Made by a program: the position numbers and the translations under genes
Notes under the pieces: generated by a model
Told to the model about the DNA's origin: nothing
Seen by the model: only the letters and a program-made list of their open reading frames with translations
Databases searched by the model: none
NCBI GenBank assembly: GCA_025934895.1
Contig: JAICWH010000009.1
Coordinates: 1 to 43,186 of the forward strand
Direction: 5' to 3'
DNA from: Nocardioidaceae bacterium
GTDB taxonomy: Bacteria; Actinomycetota; Actinomycetes; Propionibacteriales; Nocardioidaceae
DNA: 43,186 nucleotides
Shown here: in pieces, positions 9,249 through 17,011 of the stretch
Position numbering within the stretch: position 1 is the first letter of the stretch
How the letters are laid out: every line of letters starts with the position of its first letter

Positions 9249-12134
9249 TCAGCCGACGGCGACGAGAGTACGACGGCCCGAGTCGCCGTAGGACACCACA
9301 CCGAGGTAGCGACGGTCCCGGGCCAGGCCGGCCCACGAGGCCGAGTAGCGGAACCTCCGCCCGGGCGCGAAGCCGACGGCGTCGGTGCTCAGCCGCAGAG
9401 CGGAGCCCGTGTGCCGGGGGACCACCCAGGTGTCCAGCCGGCCGGTCGCGGGCCGACCGTGCGGAGCCGTGCGGGCGTTGACCAGGACCTGGTAGGCGCC
9501 GGCGGCCGGGTCCTCGAGGGTGACCCGTGCGGCAGCCGCGTCCGTCGAGCTGCCCACGAGCCGTCCGTCGCGGTAGACGTCGAGGTCGAGGTCGCCACGA
9601 GGGTCCGCGACCTCGAAGCGCGCGAGCAGGCTGCCCGCGGGCACCTGGACCACGCGGGCCGAGGTGCCGGCGTCGGGGTGCGGGTCGGCCACGTCGAGCG
9701 GTCCCGGCCGCAGCCGCACGGTCGTGGACGTGGCGGGCACCAGCCCGCTGCTGTGCAGCTTGACCGTCCGCCCGTTGCCGGACCGACCGCGGACCACGAC
9801 GCTGCCCCGGGTCCCCGCGCCCCGGACCTCGTCGGGCGCGGCCACCACGGTCGGCCGGACGCTCACCGGGACCCGCACCCGGTGCCTCGAGCCCTTCCAC
9901 ACCAACCACCCGGTCACATCCCGGTCGACCGGCGCGGATGGGCGGGCGGTGATCCGCAGCCGGACCGTGCGGCTCTGGCCGGGAGCCAGGCGCACCGTCG
10001 CGGGGAACGCCTGCACGTCGACGTCGCGCAGGCCGCGCACCCGCACCGAGTAGGACTCGCTGACCCGCCCGACGTTGGTGACCCGGCGCTCGAGGGTCGT
10101 CGGCCCGACCAGCTCACCGACCGCGACCGAGGGGGCGTTGACCTGGCTGGCCGGCTCCGTCCCGACGGCCACCCGCAGCCACGCCGCGCGCCCGGTGTCG
10201 AAGACCAGCCCGGGGTCCAGCACCCGGACCGGGTCCACCTGGCCCGCTCCCTCGACCAGCGGGCCGTGCGGTCCGGCGAGGTCGCGGGCGGTCGTCATCA
10301 TCGCCGACCGCACGCGGGCCGGGGACCAGCGCGGGTGCACTCCCAGGACGAACGCCGCCAGCCCGGCGACCTGCGGCGCGCTCGTCGAGGTGCCCGAGCG
10401 CAGGTCCCAGGACCGCCCTGAGTCCGACGGGGGCGCGACCGCGCCGAGCACCCCGACCCCGGGTGCCGTCAGGTCCGGCTTGAGCACCCCGCCCCCGGCC
10501 GCGTCTGCGGGTCCCCGGGACGAGAAGCCTGCGACGGTGGGAGCCCCCGCGGAGCTGCCGGCCGACGGGACCAGGGTCGCGGTGGCGCGTGCACCGGTCC
10601 GGCGTAGGTAGCCGCGGACCTGCGCAGCCTGACGGGCGCCCAGGTGGACGGTGGGCACGGTGTGCACGTCGGCGTCCACGTCCTGGCCGCGGGTGTCCGC
10701 CAGCACCATGGCGACCCCACCGGCATCGGCGACGGCGGCCGACTTGTCGGCCCGCGGTCCACCGCCGCGGTCGCAGACCACGATCCGGCCCTCGGCCCGG
10801 ACCGCGTCCAGGCTGCCGGTGAGGCACCGGCGGGCCTGGGCCTGCCGGGCCTGGGGCGCCGCGACCGCGCTGCCGAGGACCAGGCGTGCCGGTCCCACAC
10901 GCCGTCGCGCGACCATCGCGCCGCCGAGCGACCTCCCGTCGCCCAGCCGCAGCGCACCGGAGTACTGGTGCTCGGTGCTCGCCGCCACCGTCGTCACCCA
11001 GGGCGCCACGTGCGCCACCGACCCGGCCCGGCCGGCGTTCCCCGCCGACGCCGCGACGAACACGCCGGCCGCCGCGGCGCCGAGGAACGCGCTCTCCACC
11101 GAGTCGTCGAGCACCGGGGTCCCGGACACCGAGTAGCTGAGCACGTCGACCCCGTCGGCCACCGCGCTGTCGACGGCGGCGACCGTGTCGGCGCTGGTGC
11201 AGCCGTCCTCCGCGGGGTCCGGGGCGGTCCAACAGGCCTTGTAGACCGCGATCCGCGCGGCCGGCGCCAGGCCCGAGACGGTGCCGAACCGCTGCCCGTC
11301 CACGACCACCCGGACCCCGGCGTCCCCGGCGGCGGTGGACGCCACGTGGGACCCGTGCCCGCTGCCGTCGCGCGGCGAGAGGTACTCGGCGCCGGCGGTG
11401 TTCTCCGCCCCGAAGCCGCGCACGAACCAGCGCGCCGACACGATCTTGTCCGAGCAGTCCCCGATCGACCACGCTGCGCCGGCAGCGCATCCGCCGTGGA
11501 AGCCGGCCAGTCCGGGCCTGGCGGGGGGCGTCGTCTCTGCCAGGGCGGAGAAGCCCGGGTTCTCCGGCCAGATGCCGCTGTCCACGACGCCGACCACGAT
11601 GCCCGCCCCGGCGCGGTCCACGCCGCCGTGGCGGGCCCAGACGCCACGCGGACCTGCGACACCGGGCAGGCTCCGGGTGCTGGCGAGGGCGGGGTCCGCA
11701 GGCGTGCGGTCGATGTGCTGCCTGGTGCTCCGCTCGACGCGCCGCACCCCGGGTGTCGCCCGCAGGTCCTGCACCTGGTCGCCGGTCAGGGTCGCAGCGA
11801 ACCCGTCGAGGGCGGTGGTGTAGCGGTAGAGCACCCCGGGGTCACCGACCCGGTGCAGGATCCGGTCCTGCCGGGCGAGCAGCCATCGCGTGTAGCGGGT
11901 GACGGCCGGCCGGGTGCGGTCGAAGCGCTGGCCGTGCCCAGGCGAGGTCGCCGGCAGGCCGGCCCGTCCTCCGGCGTAGGCCCCGGCCGGCGGAGCCGCC
12001 AGGCTCACCAGGTAGATCCCGGGCACGGTCGACCGGGCCGGGTCGACCGCCGCCGGTGCCGGGGCCGTCCCGAGCACGAGGGACCCCGCCACGAGCGCGA
12101 CCGCCCCCGGAAGCTGGAGGAGACGGGAGAACAC
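9249..12134 (-). CDS. Large secreted S8 subtilase with PA-like insert and C-terminal beta domains
   Basis: A 961-residue protein with a signal peptide (residues 1-29, ending APAPAA). An I9-type propeptide (about 38-140) follows, then an S8 domain in the plant-subtilase arrangement. The catalytic residues are Asp185 (VVDSGIWPE), His260 (DGSGHGSHVA), the oxyanion Asn366 (AASAGNAG) and Ser583 (GTSTSAPQVAG). A protease-associated-type insertion sits between Asn366 and Ser583 (about 390-520, including RIVVCDRGG and GGVAMVLAD). After the catalytic domain come an Fn3-like subtilase domain (TLERRVTNVG, TVRLAPGQSRTV) and a C-terminal jelly-roll/PPC-like region. The serine motif reads GTSTSAPQ instead of the usual GTSMSxPH. 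GTG 12134 has AGGAAGG about nine bases upstream. It is likely an exported protease acting outside the cell. No sorting signal or C-terminal membrane helix is seen. Confidence 0.92.
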   Translation of the reverse strand: MFSRLLQLPGAVALVAGSLVLGTAPAPAAVDPARSTVPGIYLVSLAAPPAGAYAGGRAGLPATSPGHGQRFDRTRPAVTRYTRWLLARQDRILHRVGDPGVLYRYTTALDGFAATLTGDQVQDLRATPGVRRVERSTRQHIDRTPADPALASTRSLPGVAGPRGVWARHGGVDRAGAGIVVGVVDSGIWPENPGFSALAETTPPARPGLAGFHGGCAAGAAWSIGDCSDKIVSARWFVRGFGAENTAGAEYLSPRDGSGHGSHVASTAAGDAGVRVVVDGQRFGTVSGLAPAARIAVYKACWTAPDPAEDGCTSADTVAAVDSAVADGVDVLSYSVSGTPVLDDSVESAFLGAAAAGVFVAASAGNAGRAGSVAHVAPWVTTVAASTEHQYSGALRLGDGRSLGGAMVARRRVGPARLVLGSAVAAPQARQAQARRCLTGSLDAVRAEGRIVVCDRGGGPRADKSAAVADAGGVAMVLADTRGQDVDADVHTVPTVHLGARQAAQVRGYLRRTGARATATLVPSAGSSAGAPTVAGFSSRGPADAAGGGVLKPDLTAPGVGVLGAVAPPSDSGRSWDLRSGTSTSAPQVAGLAAFVLGVHPRWSPARVRSAMMTTARDLAGPHGPLVEGAGQVDPVRVLDPGLVFDTGRAAWLRVAVGTEPASQVNAPSVAVGELVGPTTLERRVTNVGRVSESYSVRVRGLRDVDVQAFPATVRLAPGQSRTVRLRITARPSAPVDRDVTGWLVWKGSRHRVRVPVSVRPTVVAAPDEVRGAGTRGSVVVRGRSGNGRTVKLHSSGLVPATSTTVRLRPGPLDVADPHPDAGTSARVVQVPAGSLLARFEVADPRGDLDLDVYRDGRLVGSSTDAAAARVTLEDPAAGAYQVLVNARTAPHGRPATGRLDTWVVPRHTGSALRLSTDAVGFAPGRRFRYSASWAGLARDRRYLGVVSYGDSGRRTLVAVG

Positions 12135-12216
12135 CCGGGTGAGCCTTCCTGGTGGCGCGACGGTCCCGCGAATCCCCCATCGTCGCAGCCTGGCGTGGAC
12201 ACCGACAACCGGCGCC

Positions 12217-12222
12217 TACGCT
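12217..12222 (+). promoter_or_regulatory. -10 element of the HAD-LarE gene
   Basis: TACGCT ends six bases before ATG 12229, suggesting a leaderless transcript. Confidence 0.5.
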
Positions 12223-12228
12223 GGGGGC

Positions 12229-13605
12229 ATGTCCCCCGAACCCCGCGAGCCCGCGCTGGTCGTCGGCTTCGACCTGGACATGACGCTCATCGACACCCGT
12301 CCGGGGTTCGCTGCGACGCTCGCACTGGCGCCGCACCACCCCCCCGAGCGGATCGCGCCGCTGGTCGAGTCCTTCCGGGTCCACTACCCCGGGCACGCGG
12401 TCGCGCCCACCCTGGCGTTCCCCGGCGCGCACGAGGCGCTGGCCGCCGTACGCCGGCACGGGGGTCGCAGCATCGTGGTGACCGGGGAGCACCCGCCCGA
12501 CGCCGGGCTGCACGTCGAGGCGCTCGGCCTCGACGTCGACGAGCTGGTCGGCGGGGTGTGGGGCGTCGAGAGGGCCGCCGCCCTGACCGAGCACGGCGCG
12601 ACCGTCTTTGTCGGTGACCACGTGTACGACGTCGAGGGGGCCCGCGCGGCCGGGGCCCTCAGCGTCTCGGTGCCGACCGGCGGCTGCACGGCGCAGGAGC
12701 TGCGCGACGCCGGCACCGACGTCGTGCTGGGCGACCTCTCCGACTTCCCGGCCTGGCTCGACGAGCACGTGCTGGCGCGCCGCCTGCGAGCGCTGGAGGA
12801 CGACCTGGTGGCCTTGGGCTCGGTGCTGGTGGCCTACAGCGGCGGCGCCGACAGCGCGTTCCTGCTCGCGGCGGCGGTGCGGGCCCTCGGTCCCGAGCGC
12901 GTCGGCGCGGGCACGGCCTATTCCGACTCCCTCCCGCACAGCGAGCGGTCCCCCGCGCTCGCGTTCGCGCACCGGCTCGGCGTGACGACGTTGACGCCCC
13001 GGACCCGCGAGATGGAGCGCGAGGGCTACCGCGCGAACGCGGGGGACCGGTGCTACTTCTGCAAGGCCGAGCTGCTCGACGTGCTGGCACCCCTCGCGCG
13101 GCAGAACGGGTTCGCCCACGTCGCCACCGGCACCAACGCCGACGACGCGGTCGCCGGCTTCCGGCCCGGGATCCGCGCGGCGGCCGAACGCGGAGCCCGC
13201 ACCCCGCTGCGTGACGCGGGGCTCACCAAGGACCAGGTGCGTGCCGCCTCCCGGTCCTGGGGGCTGCCCACCTGGGACAAGCCGGCCGCCGCGTGCCTGT
13301 CCAGCCGGGTGGCGTACGGCGTCGAGGTCAGCCCCTTCCGGCTCGGCCGCATCGAACGCGCCGAGAGCGCCGTCCGGTCCGTGCTGCGGTCCGCCGGTGT
13401 GGAGGCGCGCAACCTGCGGGTCCGCGACCTCGGTGACCGCGCCTGCCTGGAGGTCGACGCCGAGCACGTGCAGCAGGTCAGCGACCTGCCCGAGGTCCTC
13501 GACGCCCTGCACGACGCAGGATTCGCCGACGCCCGGGTCGACCCACGGGGGTTCCGGTCCGGGTCGATGAACGAGCGTCTCGGCGAGCCGGAGCGCTTTC
13601 GCTGA
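12229..13605 (+). CDS. larE: HAD hydrolase fused to LarE-type sacrificial sulfur transferase
   Basis: One 458-residue frame holds two enzymes. Residues 1 to about 185 are a HAD hydrolase: nucleophile motif FDLDMT (Asp15, Asp17), VVTG (Thr85), and the acidic motif GDHVYD (Asp130, Asp134). I see no lysine where HAD motif III would be. Residues about 190-458 are LarE, a PP-loop enzyme: SGGADS (204-209), CYFC (Cys275, Cys278), GTNADD (301-306), KPAAACLSSR with Cys356, and the C-terminal GFRSGSMNE. LarE donates sulfur to the pyridinium-dithiocarboxylate nickel cofactor of lactate racemase and relatives. One group of LarEs sacrifices a cysteine, while another uses a three-Cys [4Fe-4S] cluster; three candidate cysteines are present here. 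No larB, larC or larA is in the window. The domains join at DEHVLARRLRALEDD without a stop or alternative start. Confidence 0.88.
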   Translation: MSPEPREPALVVGFDLDMTLIDTRPGFAATLALAPHHPPERIAPLVESFRVHYPGHAVAPTLAFPGAHEALAAVRRHGGRSIVVTGEHPPDAGLHVEALGLDVDELVGGVWGVERAAALTEHGATVFVGDHVYDVEGARAAGALSVSVPTGGCTAQELRDAGTDVVLGDLSDFPAWLDEHVLARRLRALEDDLVALGSVLVAYSGGADSAFLLAAAVRALGPERVGAGTAYSDSLPHSERSPALAFAHRLGVTTLTPRTREMEREGYRANAGDRCYFCKAELLDVLAPLARQNGFAHVATGTNADDAVAGFRPGIRAAAERGARTPLRDAGLTKDQVRAASRSWGLPTWDKPAAACLSSRVAYGVEVSPFRLGRIERAESAVRSVLRSAGVEARNLRVRDLGDRACLEVDAEHVQQVSDLPEVLDALHDAGFADARVDPRGFRSGSMNERLGEPERFR

Positions 13606-13647
13606 CGCACCGCACGATCCGCGTGGCCTCCGGGCCGCACACCACCG

Positions 13648-13653
13648 TAGGCT
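13648..13653 (+). promoter_or_regulatory. Possible -10 element of the cold-shock-domain gene
   Basis: TAGGCT lies about 72 bases before GTG 13726 and would give a leader of roughly 65 nt. No convincing -35 element is seen. Confidence 0.3.
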
Positions 13654-13665
13654 TGCGGCCCGGCC

Positions 13666-13688
13666 GCGGTCCCGTCTCCGCGGACCGC
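13666..13688 (+). promoter_or_regulatory. 5' leader hairpin of the cold-shock-domain gene
   Basis: Perfect 7-bp inverted repeat (GCGGTCC at 13666-13672, GGACCGC at 13682-13688) with a 9-base loop, in the untranslated leader and 22 bp before the Shine-Dalgarno sequence. Leaders of cold-shock genes are often structured, so it may affect translation or mRNA stability, but no function is shown. Confidence 0.4.
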
Positions 13689-13725
13689 AGACGATCCACC
13701 CCGAGCAGTGAGAGAGGTCAGACCC

Positions 13726-14121
13726 GTGCCGACTGGCAAGGTGAAGTGGTACGACGCCGAGAAGGGCTTCGGCTTCTTGTCGAAGGACGACGGAGGCGAC
13801 GTCTACGTGCGTGCTGACGCCCTCCCGGCGGGCACCTCCGCGCTGAAGCCGGGTGCCCGGGTCGAGTTCGGGCTGGTGCAGGGCCGCAAGGGCGACCAGG
13901 CGTTGCAGCTGCGGCTGCTCGAGCCGGTGGCGTCGGTGGCCAAGGCGGTGTCGAAGGCCAGCCGCAAGAAGCCTGCGGACATGGTGATCATCATCGAGGA
14001 CCTCTACGGGCTGCTCGAGAACGTGCAGGGCTCCTACCGAGCCGGGCGGCACCCCGACGCCAAGACGGCCAGGCCGACGGCCAAGGTGCTGCGCGCCCTC
14101 GCCGACGAGCTCGAGCTGTAG
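13726..14121 (+). CDS. Cold-shock-domain protein with C-terminal extension
   Basis: A 131-residue protein. Residues 1-65 form a cold-shock nucleic-acid-binding fold: TGKVKWYDAEKGFGFLSKDDGGDVYV contains RNP1 (KGFGFL) and RNP2-like (DVYV). It differs from standard ~67-residue Csp proteins by an extra 65 residues, a basic patch (SKASRKKPADM) followed by a helical region (DMVIIIEDLYGLLENVQ...AKVLRALADELEL). This longer form is the actinobacterial CspB-like type. The start is GTG 13726, preceded by AGAGAGG eight bases upstream, so this is one of the few genes here with a clear ribosome-binding site. It is convergent with the MFS gene (7 bp gap). Likely an RNA chaperone or single-strand binder; a dedicated regulatory role is not shown. 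Confidence 0.88.
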   Translation: MPTGKVKWYDAEKGFGFLSKDDGGDVYVRADALPAGTSALKPGARVEFGLVQGRKGDQALQLRLLEPVASVAKAVSKASRKKPADMVIIIEDLYGLLENVQGSYRAGRHPDAKTARPTAKVLRALADELEL

Positions 14122-14128
14122 CCGGCGC

Positions 14129-15643
14129 TCAACCCTCCAGGGAGCCCTCCGGGGCCGGCTTCGGCCCCGCCCGGACCCCGCTCAGCGTCCAGACGCTCCA
14201 CGCCACCAGGATGGCGGCGGCGACCCCCAGCCCGAGTCGGGGGACGAGCGGCAGGGCGATGCCGACCAGCCCGCCCACCACCCAGGACAGCTGCAGCACG
14301 GTCTCCGAGCGGGCGAAGGTCGCCGACCGCCTGGTCTCGGGGATGTCGCGCTGGATCAGCGCGTCCAGCGAGAGCTTGCCCAGCGACTGGGCCAGGCCCG
14401 CCGTCAGCCCGAGGAGCACGGCGGTCGCCAACCCGTACAAGAGCGCCACCACCACTGCCGCGGCGGCGTCCGCGAGCAGTGTTGCCACCACCGTGACCTC
14501 GGCCCGGATCCTGCGCAGCACGGAGCCGAGGGCGATGCCCAGGGTGCTCCCCACTCCGGCCGAGCCGACCACCAGGCCGAGCAGCAGCTCGGGCCGGTCC
14601 TCCCAGCCCGGCAACGGCCTGTCCCGCAGCAGGAACGCCATGAACATCAGCAGGAAGCCGCTGAGCACCCGCATGCCGGTGTTGGCGCGCAGCGCGATGC
14701 TGACCGGGTGGGGCAGCTGGGGACGCCGGCGCCGCTGCCGGCCCAGGGGCGACATGGACGACCGGTCCTCGCCGGCCGCGCTGTCCACCCGCCCGGGCAG
14801 CAGGATGGTGAGGATCGTGGCCCCGATGAACAGCAGGAACGCGTAGCGCAGCGACCACTGGGGTCCGAAGGTGGACGCGCCGACCGCCACGGGGGCGGAC
14901 ACGGCGGCTCCAGCGACCGAGGCCAGGGAGATGCGCGAGTTGGCCTTCACCAGGGTGAGCCGCTCCGGCAGCAGCCTCGGCACGGCCGCGGCGCGGGTGA
15001 CGCCGTACGCCTTCGACGCCACCAGGCAGCCCAGCGCCGCCGGGAACAGCGCCAGGTCGTCACCGCCTCCGACGGCGTCCGCGAGCACCCAGCACAGGAA
15101 GGCCCGCAGCGCCATGGTGGCGCCGATCGCCCAGCGCCGGCCGTGCGCGAACCGGTCCAGGACCGGCCCGATCAGCGGCGCGACGATGGCGAAGGGCAGC
15201 ATGGTCAGCCCGAGGAACAGCGCCACCTGGCCGCGGGCCTGGTCCGTGGGCACCTGGAAGAACAGCGTGCCCGCCAGCGAGATCGTCACCGCCGCATCCC
15301 CGGCACCGTTGACGGCGTGCAGCTCGATCAGCCGGGACAGCCCGCTGTCACCGGCCCCTTCGGCTCGGGTCGCGCGCCGGGCCTGGCGGTAGGTGAAGCC
15401 CGCGACCCGGCCGGTCGCCGACCCGGCCCGCCGAGCCCCCCGAGCGGTCGCCCCCGCCAACCGCCGGGCCCGCCCGAGCGGGCGGGACCCGGGCGGCGTC
15501 CCCGGCCCGTGGGGCGCCTCGGCGCCCGCCCCGGCGTCGGTTCCGGCGTCGGTCCCGGCGTCGGTTCCGGCGTCGGTTCCGGCGTCGGTCTCGGGATCGG
15601 TCTGGGGCTCGTCCTCCACAGACCTGGACTCCTCGGACCGCAT
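14129..15643 (-). CDS. MFS transporter with repetitive acidic N-terminal tail
   Basis: A 504-residue MFS protein. The first ~45 residues are an acidic tail with the tetrad Gly-Thr-Asp-Ala repeated, followed by a basic stretch (RARRLAGATARGARRAG), so the tail is probably cytoplasmic. Membrane segments start near residue 118 (NGAGDAAVTISLAGTLFFQV). The loop 2-3 motif is present as GPVLDRFAHGRRW. The central loop is charged (SSMSPLGRQRRRRPQ). The region is conserved beside csp and DUF3027 genes in actinobacteria (compare Rv0876c). The substrate is unknown. The start is ATG 15643, with CAAGAT six bases upstream. Confidence 0.85.
   Translation of the reverse strand: MRSEESRSVEDEPQTDPETDAGTDAGTDAGTDAGTDAGAGAEAPHGPGTPPGSRPLGRARRLAGATARGARRAGSATGRVAGFTYRQARRATRAEGAGDSGLSRLIELHAVNGAGDAAVTISLAGTLFFQVPTDQARGQVALFLGLTMLPFAIVAPLIGPVLDRFAHGRRWAIGATMALRAFLCWVLADAVGGGDDLALFPAALGCLVASKAYGVTRAAAVPRLLPERLTLVKANSRISLASVAGAAVSAPVAVGASTFGPQWSLRYAFLLFIGATILTILLPGRVDSAAGEDRSSMSPLGRQRRRRPQLPHPVSIALRANTGMRVLSGFLLMFMAFLLRDRPLPGWEDRPELLLGLVVGSAGVGSTLGIALGSVLRRIRAEVTVVATLLADAAAAVVVALLYGLATAVLLGLTAGLAQSLGKLSLDALIQRDIPETRRSATFARSETVLQLSWVVGGLVGIALPLVPRLGLGVAAAILVAWSVWTLSGVRAGPKPAPEGSLEG
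15531..15590. repeat. 12-bp tandem repeat in the MFS N-terminus
   Basis: Five copies of a 12-bp unit (CCGGCGTCGGTT, the last base varying T/C) from 15531 to 15590. On the minus strand they encode repeated Gly-Thr-Asp-Ala. The unit keeps the frame, so copy number can vary without disrupting the protein. Confidence 0.85.
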
Positions 15644-15649
15644 GCCCCC

Positions 15650-15655
15650 ATCTTG
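15650..15655 (-). promoter_or_regulatory. -10 element of the MFS gene
   Basis: CAAGAT on the minus strand, six bases before ATG 15643. It deviates from TANNNT in the first base. Confidence 0.4.
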
Positions 15656-15762
15656 CCTGCCCGCCGGCCCGGAGGCTGTCCTCCGCCCACCGGGAGCGGT
15701 CCCGACGGGGATCACTGCTTCGACGCGACAGGAGCCACCGGCGTAGGGAACAATCGTCCCTC

Positions 15763-16542
15763 GTGATCACCGCAGCCAGAGCCGTCAAGCCGGACACCGT
15801 CGGGGTGCGTGCCGTCGACGCTGCCCGCGAGGCACTCCTCGAGCTCGTCGACGCGGCCGACGTGGGTGAGCACCTCGGGCACACCGCCGAGGACGACCGG
15901 GTCGTGACGCACTACTTCGAGTGCCTGGGTGCGGGCTACCGTGGCTGGCGCTGGGCGGTCACGGTGGCCCGGGCGCCGCGGATGAAGACGGTGACCGTCG
16001 ACGAGGTGGTACTGCTGCCCAGCGAGGGCGCGATCATCGCGCCCGAGTGGGTCCCCTACCGGGACCGGATCCAGGCCGGCGACCTGAGCCCCGGCGACCT
16101 GCTGCCCACCGAAGAGGACGACCCGCGGCTGGTGCCGGGATACCTCAGCGGCGACCCCGGCGACGACATCGTCGACCAGGACACCTGGCGCGACGTCATC
16201 GAAAAGCTGGACCTCGGCCGGCCCCGCGTCCTCTCGCTCGAGGGTCGGGACCTGGCCGCGCAGCGCTGGTATGACGGCAGCCACGGTCCGCACGCGCTGC
16301 TCGCCCAGTCCGCGCCCGCCCGGTGCGCGTCGTGCGGCTTCCTGGTCCGGCTGGCCGGCCCGCTGTCCCGGGTGTTCGGCGTCTGCGCCAACGCACAGGC
16401 CAACGACGACGGGCGGGTGGTGTCCCGCGATCACGGCTGCGGCGCCCACTCCGAGGCCCAGCTGGCCCAGAACAGCCAGCCGCAGCCGCTTGCCGACCCG
16501 GTGCTGGACACGCTCTCCTGGGACGAGCTCGAGAAGTTCTGA
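15763..16542 (+). CDS. DUF3027 family protein
   Basis: A 259-residue protein starting VITAARAVKPDTVGVRAVD at GTG 15763. DUF3027 features are visible: HYFECLGAGYRGWRWAVTVA (about 48-67), EVVLLPSEGAIIAPEWVPYR (80-100) and LLPTEEDDPRLVPGY. Two CxxC-type pairs follow: C-A-S-C-G-F near residues 188-192, and Cys209 with a later Gly-Cys-Gly-Ala-His, suggesting a metal-binding C-terminal domain. The family is restricted to actinobacteria and its function is not established; Rv0883c is a relative. It is convergent with the DUF2530 gene (10 bp gap) and divergent from the MFS gene. No reliable promoter hexamer is seen. Confidence 0.85.
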   Translation: MITAARAVKPDTVGVRAVDAAREALLELVDAADVGEHLGHTAEDDRVVTHYFECLGAGYRGWRWAVTVARAPRMKTVTVDEVVLLPSEGAIIAPEWVPYRDRIQAGDLSPGDLLPTEEDDPRLVPGYLSGDPGDDIVDQDTWRDVIEKLDLGRPRVLSLEGRDLAAQRWYDGSHGPHALLAQSAPARCASCGFLVRLAGPLSRVFGVCANAQANDDGRVVSRDHGCGAHSEAQLAQNSQPQPLADPVLDTLSWDELEKF

Positions 16543-16552
16543 GGCCCTGCGG

Positions 16553-16855
16553 CTAGAGCTTCTCCCGAGCCTCGCGGTGGTTCCTGCGCCGGCGGCAGTA
16601 CTCCCAGCCGATCACGCCGAGCGCGAAGCCGGCCAGGCAGGTCCACTGCCACCATCCCCGTCCGGCCGCCTCGAGCCGCCCGTGGAAGGGCAGCAGGCCC
16701 AGGAAGGCCAGCAGGAACAGGCCGGTGCCGACCGCCACCGTCCAGGTGCCGTCCAGATCGAGCGGGTCCACGTCGGCCACCACGTACGTCCGGTTGCCGA
16801 TCTCGTGCCTGACCACCCCGTCGACGGGCTGCTCGGGGTAGTCGGAGTGCTGCAC
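16553..16855 (-). CDS. DUF2530 small membrane protein
   Basis: A 100-residue protein starting VQHSDYPEQPVDGVV at GTG 16855. It has two hydrophobic segments (about 44-62 WTVAVGTGLFLLAFLGLLPF and 69-88 WWQWTCLAGFALGVIGW) and a basic tail (YCRRRRNHREAREKL). The segment VEPLDLDGT-like DVDPLDLDGTWTVAVGT is the family hallmark. The frame is open to 17551, but that upstream part is antisense to the repeat gene. TACATT six bases before the GTG supports the start. DUF2530 beside DUF3027 is a recurrent actinobacterial pairing. The function is unknown. Confidence 0.82.
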   Translation of the reverse strand: MQHSDYPEQPVDGVVRHEIGNRTYVVADVDPLDLDGTWTVAVGTGLFLLAFLGLLPFHGRLEAAGRGWWQWTCLAGFALGVIGWEYCRRRRNHREAREKL

Positions 16856-16861
16856 GCCTCG

Positions 16862-16867
16862 AATGTA
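16862..16867 (-). promoter_or_regulatory. -10 element of the DUF2530 gene
   Basis: TACATT on the minus strand ends six bases before GTG 16855, which fixes that start. Confidence 0.5.
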
Positions 16868-17000
16868 CGCCGCGGCGGCGGGGAGATGGGACCAGCTCTG
16901 CATCCACCGGCCAGGCAGCTGCTCGGTGCCTGGCCCGGCAGGTTGTCTCTCCGGGCGTCGGGGTAGATGCTCTGGTGGCGGCACCTCCGCCGCCCCACGA

Positions 17001-17006
17001 AGGGAG
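17001..17006 (+). promoter_or_regulatory. Shine-Dalgarno of the Asp/Gly/Thr repeat gene
   Basis: AGGGAG five bases before ATG 17012. A clear ribosome-binding site is unusual in this window and supports translation of this odd, low-complexity frame. A possible promoter (TTGTCT at 16943, TAGATG at 16964, 15-bp spacing) is weak. Confidence 0.6.
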
Positions 17007-17011
17007 AGCAC

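Noticed and set aside
8796-12617. Long open frames opposite or out of frame with the DUF885, subtilase and HAD-LarE genes
   Set aside because: The real genes show catalytic motifs and good starts; these frames show none.
16967-17011. Upstream in-frame extension of the repeat protein (MLWWRHLRRPTKGEH)
   Set aside because: The Shine-Dalgarno AGGGAG sits within it, five bases before ATG 17012, which is therefore the better start.
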